Shown here piece by piece: positions 52,314 to 60,360 of a DNA stretch of 64,000 nt. The DNA is taken from NCBI GenBank assembly GCA_964434165.1, contig CAYSUS010000030.1:9478-73477 (forward strand), written 5' to 3'. Every line of letters begins with the position of its first letter. Positions within the stretch are counted from its first letter, which is position 1. Position numbers and translations under genes: made by a program. The notes beneath the pieces are model-generated. The model saw only the letters and a list, made by a program, of their open reading frames with translations. It was not told the DNA's origin and did no database searches. The stretch is from CAYSUS01 sp964434165. Its GTDB lineage: Bacteria; Planctomycetota; Planctomycetia; Pirellulales; Thermoguttaceae.

Positions 52314-53086
52314 TCGAGTTCGCCGACCTGACGCGGAGCTACGGCGAGAAGGTGGCGGTCGCGGGATTGCGCTTCACGGTGCCGCGGGGCGAGCTGTTCG
52401 CCTTCCTCGGCCCCAACGGGGCGGGCAAGACCACCACGATCAAGATGCTCGTGGGACTCCTGCGTCCCAGCTCCGGCACGCTCCGCGTGGGCGGCCACGA
52501 CGTCGTGGCTCGGCCCCGCGAGGCCGCGCGACTGCTGGGCTACGTGCCCGACGAGCCGGTCCTGTACGACAAGCTTTCGGGGCGGGAGTTCCTCGAGTTC
52601 GTGGCCGAGATGCGCGGAATGGCGCGCGGCAAGGCGGAGCGGCAGATCGCCCAGTTCGCCGAGCTGTTCGAGCTCCGCGGCTTCCTCGACGACCTGGCCG
52701 AGACCTACTCGCACGGGATGAAACAGCGATTGGTGTTCGCGTCGGCCCTGTTCCACGATCCCGACGTGCTCGTCCTGGACGAGCCGATGGTGGCCCTTGA
52801 CCCCAAGAGCGTGCGCCTGGTCAAGGACCTGATCCGCGGCAGGGCATCGGCCGGCAAGACGGTGTTCATGTCCACGCACACCCTGGCCCTGGCCGAGGAG
52901 ATCGCCGACCGGATCGGCATCATCCACCGCGGACGCTTGGAATTCCTTGGCACCCTCGGCGAGCTGCGACAGCTCCTGGCCGCCGATCACGAGACGCTCG
53001 AAGACCTGTTCCTGGAACTGACGTCTGACGGAGACGGGCGTCTGCGCGGCCGTCGCGGCGAATTGCCCTTGCGCCGCGATGCCTGA
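52310..53086 (+). CDS. ABC transporter ATP-binding protein
   Basis: The 258-residue ABC ATPase has Walker A GPNGAGKTT (34-42), a Q-loop-region LLGYVPDEPVLYDKLSG, signature YSHGMKQRL (a variant of LSGGQ), Walker B VLVLDEPMVALDPKS and the switch His in FMSTHTLALAEEI. The type is that of ABC-2 export ATPases such as those with a separate large permease. It overlaps the preceding membrane-anchored protein by 4 bp, and the permease follows 69 bp later. Confidence 0.94.
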   Translation: MIEFADLTRSYGEKVAVAGLRFTVPRGELFAFLGPNGAGKTTTIKMLVGLLRPSSGTLRVGGHDVVARPREAARLLGYVPDEPVLYDKLSGREFLEFVAEMRGMARGKAERQIAQFAELFELRGFLDDLAETYSHGMKQRLVFASALFHDPDVLVLDEPMVALDPKSVRLVKDLIRGRASAGKTVFMSTHTLALAEEIADRIGIIHRGRLEFLGTLGELRQLLAADHETLEDLFLELTSDGDGRLRGRRGELPLRRDA

Positions 53087-53155
53087 CCGCGGCATGTCCT
53101 CGCGCAGCACGTGTATGCCTGAGACCACCTTAGCGACCAGGAAGCGACGCCCCTG

Positions 53156-54988
53156 ATGGCACAAGCGGCCGCCACCTTCGACGCCGCGGGCGCGGCCCGC
53201 CCGGCGCCGGCCGATGTTCCGCCCTCGCCGCAGGACGAGGCCCGAGCCTTCTGGCGCATGCGCGGGCGTATGGTTCGCACCATGCTCCGCCAGGTGCTCA
53301 AGCGCTCGCGGCTTCGCATCACGCTCATCGCCGTACTCAGCACGCTGCTCTGGGTGGCCCTGTTCTGGCTGTTCGTGGACGGGTTCCAGTTTCTCAGCGC
53401 CGGCGTGCCGCACGCCCCCACCTACAAACGGATCGTGCACGCCGTGTTCTTCATGTTCTACGCCGCGCTGATGGTGATGCTCACATTCTCCTCGGGGATC
53501 ATCCTCTACTCGGGCCTGTTCCGTGCGCCGGACGTGGCCTTCCTCCTGACCATTCCGGCCCGCGCGGAGCGCGTGTTCCTGCACAAGTTCCAGGAGGCGG
53601 TGCTGCTGAGCAGTTGGGCCTTCGTGCTGTTGGGCAGCCCGATGATCCTGGCCTACGGCATCACCTCCGAGGCGCCCTGGTACTTCTACGCTTTGCTGAT
53701 CCCGTTCCTGGTCGCGTTTACCTACACGCCCGCGGCGGTCGGGGCCATGGCCTGCATGGCCGTGGTGCGGTGGATGCCCGCCGGGAGGCGGCACTTCCTG
53801 ATCCTCGTCGGCGCGGGCGTCACGGCGCTGGGCTTCTGGATCGTGTGGTCGGTGCTCGGCGCCGGCGAGAGCGACCTGCTGACCGCCTCGTGGTTCCAGG
53901 AGATCCTTCAGCGCCTCCGCTTCTCCGAGCAGCGACTGCTGCCGAGCTGGTGGCTGAGCATGGGCCTGCTCGAGGCGGCCGGCCGGGAGTGGTCGGAGAG
54001 CGTCCTGTTCCTCGCCGTGATGATCTCCAACGCGCTGTTCTTTCGACAGGCCGGCGCGCTGATGGCCAACCGGATCTACCGGGCGGCCTACAGCCGGCTG
54101 CACGGCCATCGCCACGTCGCAACCCGGCGCCGCGGCCACCGGACCCACGGCAGGTTGGGGCCGTTGCCCGGGCTGGGCTGGATCGACGACGTGGTCCACG
54201 CTCTGCCGCTGCTGCGCCCGCAGACTCGCCTCATGATCGTCAAGGACCTGCGCCTCTTCCGCCGCGATCCCGTCCAATGGTCGCAGTTCCTCATCTTCTT
54301 CGGCCTGTTGGGCCTGTACTTCGTCAACATCCGCCGGTTCACGTACGACTACCATTACGTGGGCTGGGTCAATACGGTGAGCTTCCTGAACCTGTCCGTG
54401 GTGGGCCTGCTTCTGTCCACCTTCACCACGCGATTCGTGTTTCCCATGATCAGCCTGGAGGGCCAACGGTTCTGGACGCTCGGCCTTTTGCCCGTCGCCC
54501 GGGGGCGAATCCTCTGGAGCAAGTTCCTGTTCGCCGCGGGCGGCTCGATCCTTCCCTGTTCGCTGTTGATCTTCCTGAGCGACCTGATGCTCAACGTGGC
54601 ACCGCTGGTGCTGGCCAGCCACCAGTTGACGTGCGTCATCCTCTCGCTGGGGCTGTCGGGCATCGCCGTGGGACTGGGCGCCATCATGCCCAACCTCCGC
54701 GAGCCCTCGCCGTCGAAGATCGCGGCGGGCTTCGGGGGCACGCTGAACCTCGTGCTCAGCTCGCTGTTCATCGTGGTCGTCGTGGCGTGGACCGCGCTGC
54801 CGTGCCATTTCTACCTGGCCTCGCAGGCCACGCCGGCCGCGGCCATGCTTGCCGAGCGGGCCGGCGTGCGATGGTGGTTGAGCTTCTGGCTGGCGGCAGG
54901 CACCTTGGCCAGCGTCGTTCTGGGGATCGTGGCCACCGTGGTCCCGCTGTGGCTGGGCGCCCGCGCGTTCCGACGGCTGGAATTCTGA
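53156..54988 (+). CDS. ABC-type export permease
   Basis: The 610-residue polytopic protein has about 11 hydrophobic segments split in two halves by a basic, His/Arg-rich loop (about residues 315-345, HGHRHVATRRRGHRTHGR). The first helix lies near residues 55-76. The second half contains DLRLFRRDPVQWSQFLIFFGLLG, a feature seen in large ABC-2-type export permeases. It is probably the membrane partner of the ATPase at 52310. The substrate is unknown. Confidence 0.85.
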   Translation: MAQAAATFDAAGAARPAPADVPPSPQDEARAFWRMRGRMVRTMLRQVLKRSRLRITLIAVLSTLLWVALFWLFVDGFQFLSAGVPHAPTYKRIVHAVFFMFYAALMVMLTFSSGIILYSGLFRAPDVAFLLTIPARAERVFLHKFQEAVLLSSWAFVLLGSPMILAYGITSEAPWYFYALLIPFLVAFTYTPAAVGAMACMAVVRWMPAGRRHFLILVGAGVTALGFWIVWSVLGAGESDLLTASWFQEILQRLRFSEQRLLPSWWLSMGLLEAAGREWSESVLFLAVMISNALFFRQAGALMANRIYRAAYSRLHGHRHVATRRRGHRTHGRLGPLPGLGWIDDVVHALPLLRPQTRLMIVKDLRLFRRDPVQWSQFLIFFGLLGLYFVNIRRFTYDYHYVGWVNTVSFLNLSVVGLLLSTFTTRFVFPMISLEGQRFWTLGLLPVARGRILWSKFLFAAGGSILPCSLLIFLSDLMLNVAPLVLASHQLTCVILSLGLSGIAVGLGAIMPNLREPSPSKIAAGFGGTLNLVLSSLFIVVVVAWTALPCHFYLASQATPAAAMLAERAGVRWWLSFWLAAGTLASVVLGIVATVVPLWLGARAFRRLEF

Positions 54989-55104
54989 CAGCCCCAGGCG
55001 TAGAAACGCTCTGCCCCGCCTTGAACGGCCACCCCGCGGGGGGTACCCTTGAGGATTTGGGAAGCGGCTGCCCTGGCAGCCGGGGCCAGGCATTGACAGA
55101 GACC

Positions 55105-56559
55105 ATGAGCGAAAAGCGGCTCCCTGCCGAGCGTCCCGCAGGACGCCAGCGCGTGCTGCTCATCGACGACTCGCCCGACGCCGGCGTCTGCCGGCAGATC
55201 CTCGCCCAACAGGGGCATGAGGTCGAAGTCTGCCGCGACCCGCAGCTCGGGCTCAGTGCCGCGATGACCGGCGACTTTGACGCGATCCTCCTGGAGCTCG
55301 TCTTGCCCGGGCTGGACGGCATGACGATCCTCAAGAACCTCAAGGCGGAGGGCGTGCTGTCCTCGCTGATCGTCGTGACGGCGCACCCCAGCGTCGATGC
55401 CGCGGTCGAGGCCATGAAGCGGGGCGCCGCGGATTACCTGGGCAAGCCCGTCTCGCCCGAACAGCTCCATGCCACCCTCGCCAAGGCCTGGGAAGGCTCG
55501 GTCACGATTCGCGAGAACGCCGAAATCCGTCGCGAACTGGAGGTCCACCGGGGCTTCGAGGGCATCCTCGGCGAAAGCCGGCCCATGCAGCGCGTGTTCG
55601 CTCTGATCAAGCGGGTCGCGCCCACCGACGGTACGGTGCTCGTCACGGGCGAGAGCGGGACGGGCAAGGAGATGGTCGTCCGCGCCATCCACCGTCTCAG
55701 CCGCCGCAAGGACAGGCCGCTGTTGGCCTGCGACTGCACGGCCCTGGCCCCCACGCTGCTGGAGAGCGAGCTGTTCGGCCACGTGAAGGGATCGTTCTCC
55801 GGCGCTATCGCCACCAAGCAAGGGCTGTTCGAGGTGGCCGACGAAGGCACGCTGTTTCTCGACGAGGTGGCCAACCTGAGCATGGAGACCCAGGGGAAGC
55901 TGCTCCGCGTGCTCGAGACCCGGCAGGTCCGCAAGGTCGGCGACACCGTGGAGCACGAGGTGGACATCCGCCTCGTTGCGGCCACCAACCGCGACCTGGG
56001 CGAGTTGGCCCGCGCTGGAACGTTTCGGGAGGACCTCTACTACCGCCTCAACGTTGTGCCCATCGCGCTGCCCCCGCTCCGCGAGCGATCGGGCGATATC
56101 CCCATCCTGGCCAGTGCTTTCCTCCGCCGCTTCTGCAAGAAGATGGACGTGGAGGTGGCGGGGTTCACGCCCGAAGCCGCCGCGCACCTGGAGAGCTACC
56201 ACTGGCCGGGCAACGTGCGGGAGTTGCGCAACATCGTCGAGCGCGTGGCGATTCTCTGCGAAGGTGACTCCATCGACGTCTCCCACCTCCCTCTGGAGGT
56301 CCGGCAGGCCCCGGCGCGGGCCGCGGTGGCCCAACTGCCGCACACCTGGGAGGAGTTCCGCAAACTCAAGGAGCAGGTGACCGAGGCCACGGTGCAGGAC
56401 CTGGAGAGCCGCTTCGTGACCCAGGCCCTGGAGCGGGCCGAAGGCAACGTCTCGCGCGCGGCCCGCGACGTCGGCATGCAGCGCCCCAACTTCCACAAGC
56501 TCATGCGCAAGTACAACGTCACGGCCAGCAACTCCTCTTCGCGGGGCCGGCCCACTTAG
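55105..56559 (+). CDS. NtrC-type sigma-54 activator with Glu in place of phospho-Asp
   Basis: The product is 484 residues from ATG 55105 with a weak Shine-Dalgarno. The receiver domain (residues 15-128) has the acidic pair Asp21-Asp22, Thr92 and Lys114, but the phosphorylation site reads ILLELVLPGLDG, with Glu64 (GAG) where Asp is expected. The AAA+ domain has Walker A GESGTGKE (182-189), GSFSGA (229-234, in place of GAFTGA), Walker B GTLFLDE, and AATNRDL. A Fis-type helix-turn-helix ends it (GNVSRAARDVGMQRPNFHKLM). It sits just before a -24/-12 promoter and the Hdr operon, which it probably activates. Confidence 0.94.
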   Translation: MSEKRLPAERPAGRQRVLLIDDSPDAGVCRQILAQQGHEVEVCRDPQLGLSAAMTGDFDAILLELVLPGLDGMTILKNLKAEGVLSSLIVVTAHPSVDAAVEAMKRGAADYLGKPVSPEQLHATLAKAWEGSVTIRENAEIRRELEVHRGFEGILGESRPMQRVFALIKRVAPTDGTVLVTGESGTGKEMVVRAIHRLSRRKDRPLLACDCTALAPTLLESELFGHVKGSFSGAIATKQGLFEVADEGTLFLDEVANLSMETQGKLLRVLETRQVRKVGDTVEHEVDIRLVAATNRDLGELARAGTFREDLYYRLNVVPIALPPLRERSGDIPILASAFLRRFCKKMDVEVAGFTPEAAAHLESYHWPGNVRELRNIVERVAILCEGDSIDVSHLPLEVRQAPARAAVAQLPHTWEEFRKLKEQVTEATVQDLESRFVTQALERAEGNVSRAARDVGMQRPNFHKLMRKYNVTASNSSSRGRPT

Positions 56560-56640
56560 CCGGGCGACCAGCCCGCCGCTTCCCACCGCCACGACTCACC
56601 TCGCGCCACCCCTGGCCAGAGACCGCCTCTCGTCGTATCA

Positions 56641-56673
56641 TTGATGTATACTGTGTGTCTTTAATGTATACAC
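56641..56673. promoter_or_regulatory. Paired TGTATAC sites, candidate activator-binding sites
   Basis: TTGATGTATACTG and TTAATGTATACAC start exactly 20 bp apart, two turns of the helix. Each contains the palindrome GTATAC, and the second extends to TGTATACA. They lie about 240-270 bp upstream of the -24/-12 promoter, the usual range for NtrC-type enhancer sites. Confidence 0.6.
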
Positions 56674-56908
56674 CTGCTGGCGTCGCCGGTCGCCTCAGCA
56701 AGGACAGCGCGATGGACGTAACATGTTTCTCTGTATTTTCTTAGATCGGATGACTGAGTTCGCGAGCCGGTCTGTGGGCCAGATCCCCTCGTCGCCGGCT
56801 GCGGCAGCACTCGCAACTCCGGATGTGCGTCGCAACCTGCTCCAGGAAAAAGACTTGTCGGATTCATATACATGCCGTATCCGCGATTGAGACATCCAAT
56901 CACCCCAC

Positions 56909-56924
56909 CGGCACACGCTTTGCA
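56909..56924 (+). promoter_or_regulatory. Sigma-54 promoter (-24/-12)
   Basis: CGGCAC, five bases, TTGCA matches the TGGCAC-N5-TTGCA consensus at all but one position. The GG and GC dinucleotides have the required N10 spacing. Transcription would begin near 56935, about 56 bp before the start of the REC-GcvH-like gene. Confidence 0.65.
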
Positions 56925-56990
56925 TGTCCCTGCATCGAACAGATCCCGCAGTCAAGCGTTATCCGCTCTGTAGGGTGGCAAGGCGGGCAC

Positions 56991-58604
56991 ATGACGGACG
57001 GACACAAGCTGCTGGTCGTGGACGACGAGCCGACCACCTGTCAGACCTGCCGCCAGATCCTCGAGCGGCACGGCATCGAGGTTGAGGAGAACACCGACCC
57101 CTGCCAGGGGCTGGACTGGGCAAAACAGAAGGACTACGCAGGAATCCTGCTCGACATCGGCATGCCGTCCCTTGACGGCATCGAATTCCTCAAACAGCTC
57201 CGGCACGCCAAGCCGGACCTGCCCGTGCTGATTATGACCGGCTATCCGAGCATCCCGAACGCGGCGGCCGCCATTCGCCTGGGGGTCTCGGATTACCTCA
57301 CCAAGCCGTTTGCTCCCGAGGAGATGGCCGAGGCCGTGGACCGGATGCTTGCCATGCGCCGCGGGGGCGAGCGGGCCGACGCGGCCGCGTTGGCCAAGGA
57401 AGGGGCCGCCGCCTTTGGCCCACACGAAGACCGTGAAGTCGGAGTGCCCACGTACCGCTTCCTCGACTCCTCGTGGCTTCTGCTGGAGTCCGATGGATCG
57501 GCGACGGTGGGAACCGTGCCTGCGGGGCTGGAGGAGGCTGACGTCCGCAGCGTGCGCTTGCCCGCGGTCGGCGAGGTCGTTTACCAGGGCCTGCCGCTGG
57601 CCGGCATCCGCGTCGGCGACCGGCCCGAGGCCGTGGTCCACTCGCCCCTGTCCGGCGTGGTCGCCGCGGTGAATGAGGAACTGGCGCAGCACCCGGAGTT
57701 CGTGGCACAGGACCCTTGCGGGCGGGGCTGGCTGGCATGCGTTTGCACCACGCGGTATCGCGAGGAAGCCGCCTTGTGTGGCGCGCGCCGCGTCCTGTTG
57801 GTCAACGGCGACTCGACGTCGGCCCGCCAGCAGCGGGCCCGCCTGCACGGCCTGGGATGCCGGATCCGCACCATGGCCGGTCGCGAGGCGGCGACGGCCG
57901 CCGCGGCCGAGCCGGAAGACGACACCCTGATCGTGCTCGACGCCGCCTCGTTCGGCGAGGACGGGCCAAGTTTGGTTGCCGAGATCAACGCGGTGGCTCC
58001 CGAGCGGAAGGTCCTGGTGATCGCCTGTGCCGAGGGCCGCCTGGAGTGCGCTTATCGCCAGCAGCGGATCTTCTACTACGCCATGGAGCCGCTGGCCGAC
58101 AACGAGATGGCCGACATCCTCGACGCGGCCTTCCGCCGCGGCGATCCACCGGTTCCGTGCACGCGCCCTGCGCGCACGTCTGGCGACGCCATCGGCAGCA
58201 TCACCGTGACCAACCGCGGCGGGCGCAAGGTCCAGCTCCTGGCCGGCCCGGGTTTGCTGTGGCGCTGCGACGGACTGGGGGCGGAGATCTGCGAGCGCCT
58301 GACCGAGCGCATGTACCCCACGGTCGTCACGCCCGGTCCGTCGGAGCCGGGACCGGGCGACCTCCATCGCGCAGCCCGCCGTTGCGACCGGCTGATGGTC
58401 CTCCGCGCGCGGGACACAGGGCGGTTGCCGGGGGCCCTGGCGCGGGATACGAGGGTCGAAATCGGCGGCGAGCCGGGCGAGGCCCTCTTGCGAATCACCA
58501 CGCTGACCGTTCAGCCCGACACCATCGGCGGGCTGACCGGCCTGGACCCGCGAACCCACGCGGCCCTGGCCGAGCACATCGTTCGGGAGATCGGATCGTA
58601 CTAA
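56991..58604 (+). CDS. Response regulator with GcvH-like domain and degenerate second receiver
   Basis: The product is 537 residues from ATG 56991 (AAGGCGGG upstream). Residues 5-122 form a receiver with Asp55 in GILLDIGMPSLDGIEF and Lys in YLTKPF. Residues 160-252 follow the glycine-cleavage H-protein fold: SVRLPAVGEVVYQGLPLAGI, HSPLSGVVAAVNEEL and DPCGRGWLA. In GcvH the lipoylated Lys sits in ESVKAV; the aligned residue here is Arg211, so lipoylation is not expected. Residues 265-385 look like a receiver without the phospho-site. A C-terminal domain of about 130 residues is unknown. It is the first gene ahead of hdrCBA-mvhDG. Confidence 0.85.
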   Translation: MTDGHKLLVVDDEPTTCQTCRQILERHGIEVEENTDPCQGLDWAKQKDYAGILLDIGMPSLDGIEFLKQLRHAKPDLPVLIMTGYPSIPNAAAAIRLGVSDYLTKPFAPEEMAEAVDRMLAMRRGGERADAAALAKEGAAAFGPHEDREVGVPTYRFLDSSWLLLESDGSATVGTVPAGLEEADVRSVRLPAVGEVVYQGLPLAGIRVGDRPEAVVHSPLSGVVAAVNEELAQHPEFVAQDPCGRGWLACVCTTRYREEAALCGARRVLLVNGDSTSARQQRARLHGLGCRIRTMAGREAATAAAAEPEDDTLIVLDAASFGEDGPSLVAEINAVAPERKVLVIACAEGRLECAYRQQRIFYYAMEPLADNEMADILDAAFRRGDPPVPCTRPARTSGDAIGSITVTNRGGRKVQLLAGPGLLWRCDGLGAEICERLTERMYPTVVTPGPSEPGPGDLHRAARRCDRLMVLRARDTGRLPGALARDTRVEIGGEPGEALLRITTLTVQPDTIGGLTGLDPRTHAALAEHIVREIGSY

Positions 58605-58767
58605 TTGCGGCGGCTCCGTCCGCCCGCGGGCCGGCGGCAAGCCATATTTCAAGGAGACCGGGCCGGTCGGGCGGCGCACCGGCGGGATGCTTCAAGACGA
58701 CCGCCACGCGGGCCCACACAACCGAATCTTCGGCACCCTGCATCCTTCAGGAGGGGAAGACCTACCG

Positions 58768-59337
58768 ATGATAGCCGAGACTCACACTCGCGGAGCGGCG
58801 TTCCTCAAAGAGGTGATCGCCGAGACGCCCGACGGTGAGCGGATCGTGCACTGCCTCCAGTGCGGCAGTTGCGGCGGCTCCTGCCCCAACGGGGCGGACA
58901 TGCAGTACACTCCGCGCACGATCTTCGCCATGATCGCCGCCGATCAGCGTGAGGAGGTGCTCACGTCGAACACGATGTGGTGTTGCGTGTCGTGCTACTT
59001 CTGCACCACGCGCTGCCCGCAGAAGATCCCCATCACCGACATCATGTACTCGCTGAAGCGCCTGGCCATCCGGGACGGGCTGGCCCGCAACACCGACGCC
59101 CCGGCCCTGGCCAAGACCTTCACCGACCTGCTGGACCGTTACGGCCGCAGCTTCGAGCTTGGCCTGGCGAGCCGCTACTACCTGTTCAACAAGCCGCTGG
59201 CCATGCTCAAGATGGGGCCCCTGGGCCTCTCGATGTTCACGCGCGGGCGCATGTCCCTGGTGCCCACCAAGATCAAGAACGTCGATCAGTTGCAGGCCAT
59301 CATCAAGAAGGCCCGGGAACTGGGAGGTGCCTCGTGA
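58768..59337 (+). CDS. hdrC: Heterodisulfide reductase subunit C-like protein
   Basis: This 189-residue iron-sulfur protein has two 4Fe-4S motifs, CLQCGSCGGSCP (about residues 30-41) and CVSCYFCTTRCPQ (about 73-85), as in HdrC. It passes electrons between HdrA and HdrB. AGGAGGGGAAG precedes the ATG at 58768. It has no membrane helix, so it is the soluble HdrC type. Its stop overlaps the hdrB start as GTGA. Confidence 0.93.
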   Translation: MIAETHTRGAAFLKEVIAETPDGERIVHCLQCGSCGGSCPNGADMQYTPRTIFAMIAADQREEVLTSNTMWCCVSCYFCTTRCPQKIPITDIMYSLKRLAIRDGLARNTDAPALAKTFTDLLDRYGRSFELGLASRYYLFNKPLAMLKMGPLGLSMFTRGRMSLVPTKIKNVDQLQAIIKKARELGGAS

Positions 59338-60227
59338 ACTACGCGTATTACCCCGGATGCTCGCTGGAGTGCAACGCCGCCGCCTACGACCACTCGGTTC
59401 GCGCCGTGTCGGACATGTTCGGCATCCAGCTCGTGGAGATCGACGACTGGAACTGCTGCGGCGCCACGGAGTACTTCTCGCAAGACGAGTTGACCGCTTG
59501 CGCCGTGATCGCCCGCAACCTGGCCCTGGTCTCTCCCGACGTCAACCAGGTCGTGGCCCCCTGCGCGGCCTGCTACCTGAACCTCAAGAAGACCGACCAC
59601 CTGATGGCCGAGGACGAGGCGCTGGGCGAGAAGATCAACGCCTGCCTCGCCGCGGGCGGCCTGAGCTACCAGCCGGGGCGCGTCGAGGTCCGCCACCTGC
59701 TCGACGTGATTCATGACGACGTAGGCGAACAGACCGTGCGGGAGAAGGTGGTGCGCCCCCTGGAGGGCCTGCGCGTGGCCCCGTACTACGGCTGCCAGGT
59801 CGTGCGGCCGATCAAGGGCGACGACAGCACCGAGTACCCCATGAAGATGGACGAACTGCTCCAGTGGCTGGGAGCCGAGGTCGTGGACTACCCGGTCAAG
59901 GCCCACTGCTGTGGCGGCCATATGACGCAGATCAGCGAGCCCCAAGCCTTCGAGCTGATCCGCCGCCTGCTCCAGAGCGCCAAGGAGTACGACGCCGACG
60001 TGATCGCCTGCATGTGCCCGATGTGCCAGCTCAACCTCGACGCCTACCAGAGCCGGGTCAACGGGCACTTCAAGACGGAGTTCAGGCTCCCGATCGTGTA
60101 TTTCACCCAGGTGCTCGGGCTGGCCTTCGGCATCGACATGGACAAGCTCGGGTTCGGCAAGGAGATCGTCACCGCCCGCCCGGTGATCGAGTCCAAGCTG
60201 AGCCAGAAGGCGGCCTCCGGCGCGTAG
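59334..60227 (+). CDS. hdrB: Heterodisulfide reductase subunit B-like protein
   Basis: The 297-residue protein starts at GTG 59334, with GGGAGGTG as Shine-Dalgarno. It has two complete CCG-type domains: YYPGCSL near the start with WNCCGATEY and CAACYLNLKK; then YYGCQV with HCCGGHMTQ and CPMCQLNLD. These bind the non-cubane 4Fe-4S clusters of the catalytic HdrB subunit. All expected Cys residues are present. The substrate disulfide in a bacterium without methanogenesis is unknown. Confidence 0.94.
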   Translation: MNYAYYPGCSLECNAAAYDHSVRAVSDMFGIQLVEIDDWNCCGATEYFSQDELTACAVIARNLALVSPDVNQVVAPCAACYLNLKKTDHLMAEDEALGEKINACLAAGGLSYQPGRVEVRHLLDVIHDDVGEQTVREKVVRPLEGLRVAPYYGCQVVRPIKGDDSTEYPMKMDELLQWLGAEVVDYPVKAHCCGGHMTQISEPQAFELIRRLLQSAKEYDADVIACMCPMCQLNLDAYQSRVNGHFKTEFRLPIVYFTQVLGLAFGIDMDKLGFGKEIVTARPVIESKLSQKAASGA

Positions 60228-60360
60228 GCGCCGCCCGTCCCCTCAAGGATCCGCACCCCCAGGATACCCGCTTAGCACTCAGGTTGGACCGTCGTCGTGC
60301 CCTCGCAGCCCCCCGGGGCAATCGCCCGACGCCGTTCCGACCCAGACCGGAGGATCAACG

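Larger units (their letters stand above)
56560..56990. other. Regulatory region between activator and Hdr operon
   Basis: This 431-bp region has no defensible gene but contains the TGTATAC repeats (56641-56673) and the -24/-12 promoter (56909-56924). Its base composition is lower in GC around the repeats. A longer frame for the next gene from 56823 has no family content. Confidence 0.6.

Noticed and set aside
56823..56990. N-terminal extension of the REC/GcvH-like protein from 56823
   Set aside because: The extension covers the -24/-12 promoter and has no family similarity. The receiver domain starts right after the ATG at 56991, which has its own Shine-Dalgarno.
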